DNA of 39,867 nucleotides from Clostridium sp. UBA5530 (GTDB lineage Bacteria; Bacillota; Clostridia; Clostridiales; Clostridiaceae), in NCBI GenBank assembly GCA_002423705.1, contig DINW01000044.1, positions 50,015 through 89,881 of the forward strand, given 5' to 3'. Shown here in pieces: positions 7,338 to 16,664 of the stretch. Under the pieces are notes generated by a model, which had not been told where the DNA came from, did no database searches, and saw nothing but the letters and a program-made list of their open reading frames with translations. The position numbers and the translations under genes were made by a program. Position 1 is the stretch's first letter, and the number at the start of each line of letters is the position of its first letter.

Positions 7338-8042
7338 ATGAAAAAAGCTAAGGTTTTAGGAAGTGTATTAAAGGTACTGCCTAAAAGTACAGGAGATTCT
7401 CTTTGTAGAAAGATAGTAAAAAATTATTTAGATAAATATGCAGATATTGAAGTGGAGGGTATGGAAAATCTACAGGGGTTAAGGGGCCCAGTGGTGTTTA
7501 TACCTAATCACCTTAGCAACTCAGATGGTCTTATTTTGAATAGAGTATTAAAGGAATTTGACCCAACTTTTGTAGCAGGAGTGAAATTAAAAGGTGATTC
7601 CTTTACTAATATTGGTATGAGAGTTATCAAAAGTATAAACATAAAACCTAATAGCGCAGATAAAGAAGCTTTATCAAAGACCATTAAGACTTTAAAGGAT
7701 GGGGGCAACATAGTAATATTTCCTGAGGGCACACGCAGTAGAGTTGGATCTATGATAGAAGGGAAAAAAGGCATAGTTCTAATAGCTAAAATGTCTAAAG
7801 CTACAATAGTTCCAGTAGGTATTCATGGCAGTGAGAATCTTCTACCTATAAATAAAGAGGGCAATATGGGGCAGGAGAATTTCCAAAATGCTAAGGTATG
7901 GGTGAATATTGGTAAGCCTGTAGCTTTACCTGAAAAAATCAAAGAAGAAGAGAAACATGCTTATGAGGAAAGAGCTTTGAAAACCTTAATGGGATCAATA
8001 GCTGCTTTGTTGCCAGAGGAATATAGAGGAGTATATAAATAG
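7338..8042 (+). CDS. 1-acylglycerol-3-phosphate acyltransferase family protein (PlsC-like)
   Basis: Transfers an acyl group to lysophosphatidate in phospholipid synthesis at the inner face of the membrane. The acyltransferase motif I, His58-x4-Asp63 (NHLSNSD), and motif III FPEGTRSR are present, followed by VPVGIHG. At 234 residues it is of usual size. ATG 7338 is chosen because AGAGAGG lies nine bases upstream; the in-frame TTG at 7329 overlaps that SD. It lies 20 bp before nth on the same strand. Exact acceptor specificity cannot be read from sequence. Confidence 0.9.
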   Translation: MKKAKVLGSVLKVLPKSTGDSLCRKIVKNYLDKYADIEVEGMENLQGLRGPVVFIPNHLSNSDGLILNRVLKEFDPTFVAGVKLKGDSFTNIGMRVIKSINIKPNSADKEALSKTIKTLKDGGNIVIFPEGTRSRVGSMIEGKKGIVLIAKMSKATIVPVGIHGSENLLPINKEGNMGQENFQNAKVWVNIGKPVALPEKIKEEEKHAYEERALKTLMGSIAALLPEEYRGVYK

Positions 8043-8062
8043 AAAGAAAGGTAGAATAACTC

Positions 8063-8692
8063 ATGAAGAAAGGATACCAAAAGGTTTTAGAACTGTTAAA
8101 AGAGCAATACCCCGATGCCAAGTGCGAATTGAATTACAAAACTCCATTTCAGCTTTTAGTAGCAACCATATTATCTGCTCAAACCACAGATAAAAAGGTA
8201 AATGAAGTCACAGAAGAGCTGTTTAAAGACTATCCAGATGTGGATTCCTTCTTAGCCTTAACTCAAGAGGAACTAGAAAATAAAATAAAAACCATTGGTC
8301 TATATAGAAATAAGTCGAAAAACCTCATCACTATGTGTAACCAACTAAAAGAAAACTTTAATGGACAGGTACCAAACACCATGGAAGGTATAACCTCCTT
8401 GGCGGGGGCTGGAAGAAAGACTGCAAATGTGGTACTGTCAAATGCTTTTGGAGTTCCAGCTATAGCAGTAGATACCCATGTGTTTAGGGTTTCCAACAGA
8501 ATAGGATTAGCTTGTGCAAATAATGTAGAGGAAACAGAAAAACAACTACAAAAAAATATTCCCAAGGATCAGTGGTCCCTTGCCCACCATCTTATTATAT
8601 TTCATGGGAGAAGATGTTGTTATGCAAGAAAACCTGATTGTGATCACTGCATAATTGCTCCTTATTGCAAATTTTTCATAGGAAAGCAATAA
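8063..8692 (+). CDS. nth: endonuclease III
   Basis: DNA glycosylase/AP lyase for oxidised pyrimidines in base excision repair. The helix-hairpin-helix LAGAGRKTANVV carries catalytic Lys119, and Asp137 lies in VDTHVFRV; these match Lys120 and Asp138 of the E. coli enzyme. The C-terminal [4Fe-4S] loop is Cys186-x6-Cys193-x2-Cys196-x5-Cys202, the canonical spacing. The 209-residue length is normal. Start ATG has a moderate AGAAAGG upstream. A strong terminator lies about 125 bp downstream. Confidence 0.96.
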   Translation: MKKGYQKVLELLKEQYPDAKCELNYKTPFQLLVATILSAQTTDKKVNEVTEELFKDYPDVDSFLALTQEELENKIKTIGLYRNKSKNLITMCNQLKENFNGQVPNTMEGITSLAGAGRKTANVVLSNAFGVPAIAVDTHVFRVSNRIGLACANNVEETEKQLQKNIPKDQWSLAHHLIIFHGRRCCYARKPDCDHCIIAPYCKFFIGKQ

Positions 8693-8719
8693 ATATTAAT
8701 AAAATTTTAAATATTATAC

Positions 8720-8856
8720 TTCTAAAAATTAAAATCAAGTGATATAATAATAAGTGAGAATTAATACTTTAGTCAAAAATGAAAGTGAACCAATAAATTA
8801 AAATTAACTTTACGTTAAATAAAGACTTGTAGAAATACAAGTCTTTATTTAATTTT
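8720..8856 (+). ncRNA. possible short transcription unit in the nth-vanW gap
   Basis: TTCTAA (8720-8725) and TATAAT (8743-8748) are 17 bases apart, and a strong terminator follows at 8817-8850. This would give a transcript of about 100 nt with no plausible ORF. The -35 is weak and the element may be only the nth terminator plus AT-rich DNA. Evidence is positional only. Confidence 0.25.
8817..8856 (+). terminator. strong intrinsic terminator downstream of nth
   Basis: Perfect 15-bp stem from AAATAAAGACTTGTA (8817-8831) to its complement (8836-8850), GAAA tetraloop, then AATTTT. Being A-rich before and T-rich after, it could work in both directions. Confidence 0.85.
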
Positions 8857-8947
8857 AAGATAAATATAATAATTTTGTAACTAAATTATATATATAAATT
8901 TTATAATTAATATATAATATTAATATATGATTAAATAGATATAGATT

Positions 8948-8999
8948 TTATCTGATGTCTACCTGCTGTAACACTCCACCCTCTTTAGGTTGGAGATAA
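8948..8999 (+). repeat. 52-bp dispersed repeat, copy B
   Basis: Same length and boundaries as copies A and C, and differs from copy C at only two positions. It sits about 60 bp upstream of the VanW-protein start in otherwise AT-rich DNA. The reading frame ATG...TAA inside it would encode MSTCCNTPPSLGWR, but no Shine-Dalgarno precedes it. Confidence 0.85.
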
Positions 9000-9061
9000 T
9001 TACATATTTTAGCTTATAGCCTAAGGGAAATAAGTAATAAGGGATAGGAAGGGGAAAATAC

Positions 9062-10453
9062 ATGAATACAAAAACAAACGCGTCTAAAGGTAATAGTAAA
9101 GGTAAGCTTATAGGTATAACAGGTGGTGCATTGGTAGTAATCCTTATAACTTCCATAGCCTTGTACTTTAACTACATGAAAAATGAAGTTGCTAAGTGGG
9201 CTGATGTAGTATATCCAGAGGTAGCTATTGAAAACATCAATTTGGGAGGAAAGACAAAGGAAGAAGCAAAAACTGCTATAGAGGAAGCCTATGGAAAAGC
9301 CATATTGAAAAAGTCTGTAGAAGTAAAAGTAGGAGATAAAAGTTATTCTATGGATTATTCCAAGCTTAATGCTAGATACAATATAGAAGAAACTGTTGAA
9401 AGAGCTTTTCAATTTAATAAAGATCTTAAAGTTAAAGATGGATACAAATTTATAAAAAATAGAACAGGAAAAACTTTTAACCTTGAATTTACAGCAGATC
9501 ACGATTATATAAAGGAATTTGTAGCTAACATAGCTAAAGAAAATGATAAACAATCCAAGAGTGCCACAATAAAATTTGAAAATGGAAAAAAAGCTACAAC
9601 ACCAGAAGCAATTGGGTATAAATTAGACCAAGAAGCTTTAGAGAAAGAAATAATAGGAAGTATTAATGGAAATATTGAAGAAAAGAAAACCATAAATGCT
9701 AAAATAAATGAAGACAAGCCTAAAGTTACATTAAATGACTTGGACAAGATAAATGGGAAAATATCTACCTACTCAACAAATTTTTCAACTTCATCCAATG
9801 AAAGAGCATATAACATCGAACTTTCAACAAAGGCTGTAAATGGAACTCTACTTATGCCTGGAGATGTATTTAGTTACAATGAAGTAGTTGGAGAACGAAC
9901 TAAAGCTAGAGGATATAAAGATGCTCCGGTAATTGTAGGAAACAAGGTGGAAGCTGGAACAGGTGGGGGAATATGTCAAACTTCAAGTACTTTATATCAA
10001 GCAGTCATAAGAAGTGGTATAAAATCTGTAGAAAGATATAATCACTCTTTGCCAGTTTCCTATCTACCTAAGGGCTTCGACGCTACAGTGTCCTGGGGAG
10101 GACCAGACTATAAATTTAAAAATACTTATGACTTTCCAATATATATAGAAGGCTTATGGGTTAATAGAAACATTGTATTTAATATATATGGAAATAACTC
10201 TGTTACAAATAAAACCTATGATTTGGAAAGTGAGGTATATGAAACTATACAACCAACAAGTAAAACTGTAGATGATCCAAACCTACCAGAAGGTCAAGTG
10301 GTAGTAGATTCAAATCCAGCTCAAGGGTACAAAGTTAAGACTTATCTTAAGACCTATGAAAATGGTAAACTTATTAATACAGAAACTATTTCTAATGACA
10401 CATATCAGGTTGTACATGGAGTCACTAGAAAAGGAACCAAAAAGGCTCAATAG
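9062..10453 (+). CDS. VanW family protein with G5-type C-terminus
   Basis: A 463-residue, single-pass membrane-anchored surface protein: basic N-terminus, transmembrane segment at about residues 18-38, then an extracellular part. Residues about 50-230 look like two tandem peptidoglycan-binding-4-type beta/alpha repeats (INLGGKTKEEAKTAIEEA). The VanW domain follows at about 240-375 (MPGDVFSYNEVVGER, GGGICQTSSTLYQAV, HSLPVSYLPKGFDATV). The last 75 residues resemble a G5 domain. VanW proteins occur in vancomycin-resistance clusters and widely on clostridial cell surfaces, but their biochemical role is not established. RBS GGAAGGGG precedes ATG 9062. It appears monocistronic, with a terminator just after it. 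Confidence 0.9.
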   Translation: MNTKTNASKGNSKGKLIGITGGALVVILITSIALYFNYMKNEVAKWADVVYPEVAIENINLGGKTKEEAKTAIEEAYGKAILKKSVEVKVGDKSYSMDYSKLNARYNIEETVERAFQFNKDLKVKDGYKFIKNRTGKTFNLEFTADHDYIKEFVANIAKENDKQSKSATIKFENGKKATTPEAIGYKLDQEALEKEIIGSINGNIEEKKTINAKINEDKPKVTLNDLDKINGKISTYSTNFSTSSNERAYNIELSTKAVNGTLLMPGDVFSYNEVVGERTKARGYKDAPVIVGNKVEAGTGGGICQTSSTLYQAVIRSGIKSVERYNHSLPVSYLPKGFDATVSWGGPDYKFKNTYDFPIYIEGLWVNRNIVFNIYGNNSVTNKTYDLESEVYETIQPTSKTVDDPNLPEGQVVVDSNPAQGYKVKTYLKTYENGKLINTETISNDTYQVVHGVTRKGTKKAQ

Positions 10454-10471
10454 ATGGTAAATAAAAATTTT

Positions 10472-10518
10472 AAGGGTGTAGGTTAAGGACATAATTTACC
10501 TACACCCTTTTCTTTTTA
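10472..10518 (+). terminator. intrinsic terminator after the vanW-family gene
   Basis: Stem AAGGGTGTAGGTTAA / TTACCTACACCCTT with the 3' arm running into TTCTTTTT. Confidence 0.85.
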
Positions 10519-10575
10519 TGGCAAATATGGTAAAATTAATTTAGAAAATTCTAACTATTGAAGGGGGAAATCATC

Positions 10576-11535
10576 TTGAATCAGCAGTATAAGGATAGGG
10601 AAGTTATAGATAATATAGTGAATAATGTAGGAAAAGTAGTTATAGGAAAAGAAAAAGAGATATATAACATATTAAAGGCCATTTTGTCAAAGGGTCATGT
10701 ACTTATAGAAGATGTACCTGGAGTGGGCAAAACAACTTTAGTAAAAGCTTTAGCTAAATCTTTAGACTTGTCTTATAGTAGAATTCAATTTACTCCAGAC
10801 TTATTACCATCAGATATAACTGGAATTTCCATATATAATCAAAAAGATATGTCCTTCGAGTTTAAAAAAGGACCTATATTTTCAAATATAGTATTAGCAG
10901 ATGAAATAAATAGAACATCACCTAAAACTCAGTCAGCTTTATTAGAAGTTATGGAAGAAAACCAAATTTCAGAAGGAAATATAACATATAAATTAGAAAG
11001 ACCATTTTTTGTACTAGCCACAGAAAATCCTATAGAACATCAAGGAACATTTTCTCTACCGGAGGCTCAATTGGATAGGTTTATAATTAAAATAAGCTTA
11101 GGATATCCATCAAAAGAGGCAGAAAATGAAATACTTAATGTATATAAAAATAATGAACCCTTAGAAGAGTTAGAAGCTGTAGCAACTAAGGAAGATATAG
11201 TTAATCTTCAGAATAAAGTTAGAGAAGTTAATGTTTCAGATGAATTAACTAGATTTATGGTTGATATCGCAGAAATAACAAGGAAAACTAAGTATTTAAG
11301 TCTAGGGGTTAGTACTAGGGGTGTTTTAGCTCTTCAGAAGGTATGTCAGGCTACAGCCTTTTTAAAGGGAAGAAGTTATGTTATCCCTGATGATGTAAAG
11401 GAAAATATAGAGATAGTCTTAAGCCATAGGGTGATATTAAGCCCATTGGGGAATTCTAGCGGCTATAGTAAAGAAGCGGTAATAACTGACTTAGTAAAAA
11501 GATTAGAGCCACCAAAGGTAAGATACAATGAATAA
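10576..11535 (+). CDS. MoxR family AAA+ ATPase
   Basis: A 319-residue AAA+ ATPase of the MoxR group, chaperone-like proteins that usually act with DUF58 partners. Walker A is PGVGKTTL (Lys52). Walker B is VLADEINRTSPKTQSALLEV, followed by the sensor ATENPIEHQGTFSLPEAQLDRF. Start is the TTG at 10576, eight bases after AAGGGGG; an upstream TTG at 10558 would precede that SD. The gene overlaps the DUF58 gene by 8 bp, implying translational coupling. The trio MoxR-DUF58-transglutaminase is a common unit whose substrate is unknown. Confidence 0.93.
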   Translation: MNQQYKDREVIDNIVNNVGKVVIGKEKEIYNILKAILSKGHVLIEDVPGVGKTTLVKALAKSLDLSYSRIQFTPDLLPSDITGISIYNQKDMSFEFKKGPIFSNIVLADEINRTSPKTQSALLEVMEENQISEGNITYKLERPFFVLATENPIEHQGTFSLPEAQLDRFIIKISLGYPSKEAENEILNVYKNNEPLEELEAVATKEDIVNLQNKVREVNVSDELTRFMVDIAEITRKTKYLSLGVSTRGVLALQKVCQATAFLKGRSYVIPDDVKENIEIVLSHRVILSPLGNSSGYSKEAVITDLVKRLEPPKVRYNE

Positions 11536-12706
11536 GGTTCATATCAATAAAAGACTTTTAACCTTTCTTATACTAGGGTTAATCTTTTCATACATTCAAG
11601 GTGGTTTTGTAATAAATGGTTTTACATTGTCAATATTACTGGTTTTTATATTGGTGATAGCTAGTCATATTATAAATTATTTTTCTCTAGAATGCACTGT
11701 ACAGATAGACGAAAAAATTTATTTTAGCGGAGATGATATATTAGTAAATTTGAATTTAAGAAATAAAGGAGTATTATTGATACCTTATGTAACCATAAAA
11801 AGTTATGTTATAAAGGGATTAATAGATAACTATCAAGGGGAAGTAACAAGCTTATCTATAAATGATAATAAAGCTTTACCATATAAGATAAGGCTCAATA
11901 CCAGGGGGATATATAATTTTACAGATTTTGAGTTCTTTATTACAGACATATTTTCTCTATTTACTATAAAGAAAACCATTAAGGCTCAAACTGATATGAA
12001 AGTATATCCAAGAATATATAAGTTAACACAAAAAGGATTCATGGGAGAAAATAGCTTTAATAAAATAAAAGAATGCAAAAATTTTACTGAAGATATGCAT
12101 TCCGTGAAGGATATAAGAAAATATAGAGATGGAGATAGCTTAAAAAGGATAAATTGGAAAATTAGTGCCAAACAAGGGGAACTAATGGTGAAAACCTATG
12201 ACAAAAAAGGTGGAGAAGATATGAACATCTTTTTAGATATGAATGAAAGCAATTATGAATTTGATTCAAAGGGCATAATAGAAGAAAAACTAGTAGACTT
12301 CACAGTTTCTCTTCTTAAAAATGGCTATGAGAATCAAATAGAGTATTGCCTTTATCTTAATAATGAAGAACAATTTATTATACCAAGGCCTACCTCAAGG
12401 GTTTTGGAAGAGGTAAGCAATTACTTTGTATATCATAAAAGCAATGGTAAAAGATCATTAAACCAGTTTATGAATTACATTATAGATGAGAGATTTTATG
12501 GTAAGGTAGTAATGCTTATAGTGGCGGAAATAGATGTTAATTTAATTGAAAGTATAACCAAGCTAAAAAAGATAACAGATCATATATATGTATATTACTT
12601 ATTTTGCCCAAAAGGACTAGAAAAAAAGTTGAGAAATTTAGAAATTAATTATTTTAATATAGATTCACTAATTTTTGAAGAGAACCTTATTGAGCAAAAG
12701 GGGTGA
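11528..12706 (+). CDS. DUF58 domain-containing membrane protein
   Basis: A 392-residue protein with two N-terminal membrane segments (about residues 9-25 and 30-50), a beta-rich middle, and the DUF58 core at about residues 190-240. The diagnostic block is HSVKDIRKYRDGDSLKRINWKISAK, shown here in part as IRKYRDGDSLKRINWK. DUF58 proteins are VWA-like partners of MoxR ATPases. The start overlaps moxR by 8 bp and the stop overlaps the SD of the next gene, so the three genes are one operon. Function is inferred only from family and context. Confidence 0.88.
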   Translation: MNKVHINKRLLTFLILGLIFSYIQGGFVINGFTLSILLVFILVIASHIINYFSLECTVQIDEKIYFSGDDILVNLNLRNKGVLLIPYVTIKSYVIKGLIDNYQGEVTSLSINDNKALPYKIRLNTRGIYNFTDFEFFITDIFSLFTIKKTIKAQTDMKVYPRIYKLTQKGFMGENSFNKIKECKNFTEDMHSVKDIRKYRDGDSLKRINWKISAKQGELMVKTYDKKGGEDMNIFLDMNESNYEFDSKGIIEEKLVDFTVSLLKNGYENQIEYCLYLNNEEQFIIPRPTSRVLEEVSNYFVYHKSNGKRSLNQFMNYIIDERFYGKVVMLIVAEIDVNLIESITKLKKITDHIYVYYLFCPKGLEKKLRNLEINYFNIDSLIFEENLIEQKG

Positions 12707-12711
12707 TAAAG

Positions 12712-14859
12712 ATGGATTATTTCAAGAAGAACTGGAAATATATACTTCTTATTTATTTTAATTATATATTTATTTATTCCTTGTTTAGAAGTTGCTATAG
12801 CATAGTTGGTTCTCAATATGTATTTCTCACATTTTTATTTATAATTAGTGTTTTTGCATATTGGATAATAACAGATGTTATATTCTCTCCTAAGAAAAAA
12901 TTTTATACCATATTAAGCACTATAATTATAATCATATTGTTTGGAATAATATTCAAAGACCAAGTCTATAGATTTTTTTCTAAAGATATAGTTTCTAATA
13001 TGATTGAAGTAAATAATCTTGTGGCAAATAATATGATTACAGAGTTTGAAAAATATAAGGCATCAATGACCTTAGGGTTTCCTGTATTAATAATAATTTA
13101 TATGATTCTAATGGATAAAAATCATCTGGATCTTATAGTATGGCTAAATCTAATTTTTGTTATGTTTTTCTACTTTATAGGTTATGAAGAAATTATAAAG
13201 TTTAAGGTATTTAGAATTATTCTTATAAATATTTTACTGTTGGCTTTTAATGGACATAAGGGAAGTCTGAAAAGATTTGAAATATATAATATAAAAAATA
13301 ACCTTAAAGAGGATAGTCTTATATTTAAAGCTATGCTTTATGCTTTAGTTATTGCGGTATTTACCTCTTTATTTGCAGTGGATAAACAAGGAATTTTGGG
13401 AAATGAAATAGATTCCAAAATGACCTCTATATTGAGGAGTGATGGAGATGTAATATCTAGCTTTGCTACAAAGAAGCAGTTTAATTTATCGGAATCAGGT
13501 TATAATGATTCTCAAAAAATGTTAGGTGGAGCTATAAATATCAATAGAAACAGAGTGATGCTAGCTACTGGACAGTGTGAAAATCTATATCTTAAGGGCA
13601 ACATAAAAGAGCGATACACAGGATATTCCTGGGAGAATATAGATAAGGACTACAGGGAATTAAAAGATAATAATAATAAAGAAAAGCTTGTTTATATGTC
13701 TATTAATCCTGTAGGAATTAAGTCAAGTACACTTTTTTCTCCAAGCAATACAAGAAGTATAAAAATTAAGAAAGGTAAGGTATATGCAAACAAAGAAGAC
13801 AATGTGTTTATTGCAAAGGAAATTCAGGACACCACTTATGACATTAATTATGCAAAGGACGTTTTTTATGGAAATTTCATCAATGTAAAGGTTGATGATG
13901 AAGAGTTTAATAGAATATACTTACAGTTGCCAGAGACCGTAACCTATAGAACTAGGGAATTGGTGGAATCTATTATAAAGGACAAAAATTCAGCTTATGA
14001 TAAAGTTTTAGCTTTAAAGGATTATTTGGGGAAAAACTATGTTTATGCAACAGATGTGAAATTACCACCTGAGGGACAAGATTTTGTAGATCAATTCCTT
14101 TTTGAAGACAAAAAAGGATATTGTGTTCATTTTGGCACAGCATTAACTGTAATGTGTAGGATGGCAGGGATACCTGCCAGATATGTGGAAGGCTTTAAGA
14201 CTGGTGAAAAGAAAAAAGGCAGCGAAAACTTAGAGATTACAAATGAGGATGCCCATGCTTGGACGGAAATTCTTCAAAATAAAAATGAAGAAAAGTGGAT
14301 GGTAGTAGACGCTACAGCCACCCCAGGAGAAAGAAGAAGAGCCCTTGGAGAAGAGCCCCAGGGTAGTAATAGCAATGCAGGGGACAATCAAGTTGACCCT
14401 AATAAAAAGGAAAATAACAAAAAAGTAGAAGAGCCTACAAAAGAAGATAATGAAAATCAAATGGTTAAAAGAAATTATTCAAGAAAATTTGTCCTAATAT
14501 CTCTAGGGTCTGCATTGGTTTTATATATAATATTTAGATTCTTAAAGTCTAGACAGATAAGAAGAACCTTGAAGAAAAAATGTAGTGCCATAGAAATCTA
14601 CTATTATAGTCTAAGAAGATTGAAGAATCTGGGAATAATGAAGGATAACAACGAAACAGATTTAGAATTTGCTAAAAGAATTGAGGAAGAAAAACTAAGA
14701 GATATCATGGTTTATATAGTAGAGAAAGCTTATGATGAGTACTATGGAGAAAATAGTAGCCAAATTGATGGAAAGAAAATAATAGAATTTTTAGATGGAT
14801 ATTTAAAGGCTAAATTAAAGAGGACGACCTATTTAAATGATAGATATTTCGGAAAGTAA
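12712..14859 (+). CDS. transglutaminase-like membrane protein (TgpA type)
   Basis: A 715-residue polytopic membrane protein. About six membrane segments fill residues 1-225, an extracellular part follows, and one further membrane segment lies near 590-610. The transglutaminase core has an intact Cys-His-Asp triad: Cys471 (KGYCVHFGTALTVMCR), His515 (EDAHAWTEI) and Asp533 (VVDATATPG). A Lys/Glu/Asn-rich linker separates the core from the last membrane segment, and the cytoplasmic tail resembles DUF4129. ATG 12712 is preferred over GTG 12703 because AAAAGGGG lies eight bases upstream. It is the third gene of the MoxR-DUF58 unit. It may act in cell-wall protein processing, but the substrate is unknown. 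Confidence 0.9.
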   Translation: MDYFKKNWKYILLIYFNYIFIYSLFRSCYSIVGSQYVFLTFLFIISVFAYWIITDVIFSPKKKFYTILSTIIIIILFGIIFKDQVYRFFSKDIVSNMIEVNNLVANNMITEFEKYKASMTLGFPVLIIIYMILMDKNHLDLIVWLNLIFVMFFYFIGYEEIIKFKVFRIILINILLLAFNGHKGSLKRFEIYNIKNNLKEDSLIFKAMLYALVIAVFTSLFAVDKQGILGNEIDSKMTSILRSDGDVISSFATKKQFNLSESGYNDSQKMLGGAININRNRVMLATGQCENLYLKGNIKERYTGYSWENIDKDYRELKDNNNKEKLVYMSINPVGIKSSTLFSPSNTRSIKIKKGKVYANKEDNVFIAKEIQDTTYDINYAKDVFYGNFINVKVDDEEFNRIYLQLPETVTYRTRELVESIIKDKNSAYDKVLALKDYLGKNYVYATDVKLPPEGQDFVDQFLFEDKKGYCVHFGTALTVMCRMAGIPARYVEGFKTGEKKKGSENLEITNEDAHAWTEILQNKNEEKWMVVDATATPGERRRALGEEPQGSNSNAGDNQVDPNKKENNKKVEEPTKEDNENQMVKRNYSRKFVLISLGSALVLYIIFRFLKSRQIRRTLKKKCSAIEIYYYSLRRLKNLGIMKDNNETDLEFAKRIEEEKLRDIMVYIVEKAYDEYYGENSSQIDGKKIIEFLDGYLKAKLKRTTYLNDRYFGK

Positions 14860-14882
14860 CATATGATATATGCCTTTAAATT

Positions 14883-14967
14883 TAGACTCTGTAGGTTATG
14901 ATGATAAAATTGCAATAGATTTGCTAAGTTTTATCATTATAACCAATTGCAGAGTCTATTTATTTTT
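14883..14967 (+). terminator. long terminator hairpin after the transglutaminase gene
   Basis: Outer stem TAGACTCTG (14883-14891) / CAGAGTCTA (14950-14958) encloses a 16-bp stem (GGTTATGATGATAAAA with one G-U) and a 19-base loop. TTTATTTTTG follows. The rest of the gap to 15191 holds a TATAAT at 15006 without a good -35, and nothing else I can recognise. Confidence 0.8.
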
Positions 14968-15191
14968 GCACTAACATGGAATTTTTTTATGAAAATAAAG
15001 GACAATATAATATAAATACTAGTTAACAGAATTTCAACAAGTCCTTCAAAGCATAAGGAATCTGTAAGGGAAATTGTATATTATTTATGAATTCACTATG
15101 AGAACTTTACTACAAGAAGGTTTTAGAGTAATATATTTATTATGCTTATGTTTGAATTTGCATAGTATTGATAGCATATGGAGGAGAGTAA

Positions 15192-15659
15192 ATGAATTTA
15201 AACATAGTGTTATATCAACCAGAGATTCCTCAAAATACAGGGAATATTGCAAGGACCTGTGTCCTTACCAATTCAAAGCTTCATCTTATTAAACCCTTAG
15301 GTTTTAGTTTGGATGAAAAGCATCTAAAAAGAGCAGGCTTAGATTATTGGCAATATTTAGATTTAGAAATTCATGAAAGCTATGAAGATTTTAGAAATAA
15401 ATATAAAGAGGCAAATATATATTTGTCTACCACTAAAAGAAGCAGAATATATTCTGATGTGACTTTTAAAGAGGGCGACTTTATAATGTTTGGAAGAGAG
15501 TCCAGTGGGGTGCCAGAACATATAAGAGAAGATATAAAGGATAATTGTATAAGGGTTCCTATGATAAACACTTCTACAAGGTCTCTTAATTTATCTAATT
15601 CTGTATCTATTGTAGCCTATGAAGCTTTAAGACAACTAGGATTTCCGAATATGAAATAA
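15192..15659 (+). CDS. trmL: tRNA (cytidine/uridine-34-2'-O)-methyltransferase
   Basis: SPOUT-class methyltransferase that 2'-O-methylates the wobble base of tRNA-Leu isoacceptors. The 155-residue length is typical. The N-terminus MNLNIVLYQPEIPQNTGNIAR is the family hallmark, given here as PEIPQNTGNIAR. The knot-forming SAM site comprises FGRESSGVP, CIRVPM and SLNLSNSVSIVAYEALRQ. The start ATG has GGAGGAG seven bases upstream. It lies 16 bp before the degV-family gene and is probably co-transcribed with it. Confidence 0.95.
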   Translation: MNLNIVLYQPEIPQNTGNIARTCVLTNSKLHLIKPLGFSLDEKHLKRAGLDYWQYLDLEIHESYEDFRNKYKEANIYLSTTKRSRIYSDVTFKEGDFIMFGRESSGVPEHIREDIKDNCIRVPMINTSTRSLNLSNSVSIVAYEALRQLGFPNMK

Positions 15660-15675
15660 AGGGGAATTTATAACT

Positions 15676-16512
15676 ATGGAAAAAATAAAGATTATAACGG
15701 ATAGTACCGCGGATTTAAGCAAAGACATTGTAGAAAAGTACCATATAGAGGTAATTCCTCTTATGGTTCATTTTGGAGAAGAAGCTTATTATGATGGATT
15801 AGATATGGACTTCCATAACCTAATAAATAAGATGAAAGAAACAGATATATTTCCTACAACAACTCAGATTAATCCTCAAAGATTTTATGATTATTATAAA
15901 AAGTATATAAATGAAGGATATAAGATATTATCAATACATCTATCTTCTAAGATGAGTGGAACTTATCAGTCTGGGTGTATAGCAAAGGATATGCTAAACA
16001 CTGATGATATTGTGGTTATAGATTCACAAAATGTTACATCAGGACTAGGGGTTCTAGTTATGTATGGAGCTAGACTAATTGAAAAAGGATATAGCCTTCA
16101 TGAAGTAGAGAATGAAATAAAAAATTCATTATCTAAAGTAAAAAGCATGTTAGCCTTCAATTCTTTAGAACATTTGGTTAAGGGCGGAAGGTTATCTAAA
16201 ACTGTCGGATTTATAGGAAACGTTTTGGGAATAAAGCCCATGCTTTGTGTAAAACATGGGGAGATGGCTGTTGTAGATAAAGTTAGAGGAAATAAAAAGG
16301 CCTTAAAGACAATCTTAGATTATTTAGACAATATGAATGTAAAAGAAGGAACCCCAGTTATTCTTTTAGAGGCGGAAGAAAAAGATATGAAAGAGGCTTT
16401 AAGAGAGAAACTGACAGAGAAAAAGGTAGAGGTTATAGAGCAAGAGGTTGGTTGCATTGTAGGAACTCACTCTGGTCCGGAGGCGTGTGGTATTTTCTTT
16501 ATAGAACAGTAA
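15676..16512 (+). CDS. DegV family fatty-acid-binding protein (FakB-like)
   Basis: A 278-residue DegV-fold protein. The family binds a single fatty acid, and characterised members (FakB) present it to the kinase FakA for phosphorylation. Visible signatures are ITDSTADLS at the N-terminus, PTTTQINP, LSSKMSGTYQSG and the late VGTHSGPEACGIFF. AAGGGGA lies upstream of ATG 15676. No fakA is nearby, so pairing with a kinase is inference. The glycine riboswitch begins about 150 bp downstream. Confidence 0.92.
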   Translation: MEKIKIITDSTADLSKDIVEKYHIEVIPLMVHFGEEAYYDGLDMDFHNLINKMKETDIFPTTTQINPQRFYDYYKKYINEGYKILSIHLSSKMSGTYQSGCIAKDMLNTDDIVVIDSQNVTSGLGVLVMYGARLIEKGYSLHEVENEIKNSLSKVKSMLAFNSLEHLVKGGRLSKTVGFIGNVLGIKPMLCVKHGEMAVVDKVRGNKKALKTILDYLDNMNVKEGTPVILLEAEEKDMKEALREKLTEKKVEVIEQEVGCIVGTHSGPEACGIFFIEQ

Positions 16513-16645
16513 GAACAAGAGAAAAAACAAGTTAATAAATGATAAAGGTTTTTGTCGAATAAGGTATAAAAAAAACTGATACCATGTATTAAAAAAACCA
16601 ATGAACTTATGAAAAAAAATCGTAGCAAAAATTCATAACCTAGTA

Positions 16646-16651
16646 TATAAT
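16646..16651 (+). promoter_or_regulatory. probable -10 box of the grd operon promoter
   Basis: TATAAT at 16646-16651, shortly before the glycine riboswitch. No convincing -35 is visible at 16-18 bases upstream (TAGCAA), so the promoter is weakly supported. Confidence 0.4.
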
Positions 16652-16664
16652 GAATGTAAAGATG

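Noticed and set aside
8955..8999. Tiny ORF MSTCCNTPPSLGWR inside the 52-bp repeat as a translated gene
   Set aside because: No ribosome binding site precedes it in copies B or C. The frame is kept in all copies but that is weak evidence in 14 codons; recorded as a property of the repeat only.
9014..9553. 179-codon minus-strand ORF opposite the vanW gene
   Set aside because: It is antisense to a clear family gene, with Phe/Tyr/Ser-rich composition that simply mirrors AT-rich coding sequence.
15074..15292. 72-codon ORF upstream of and overlapping trmL
   Set aside because: No Shine-Dalgarno, no family resemblance, and its last 100 bases run through the well-supported trmL gene in another frame.
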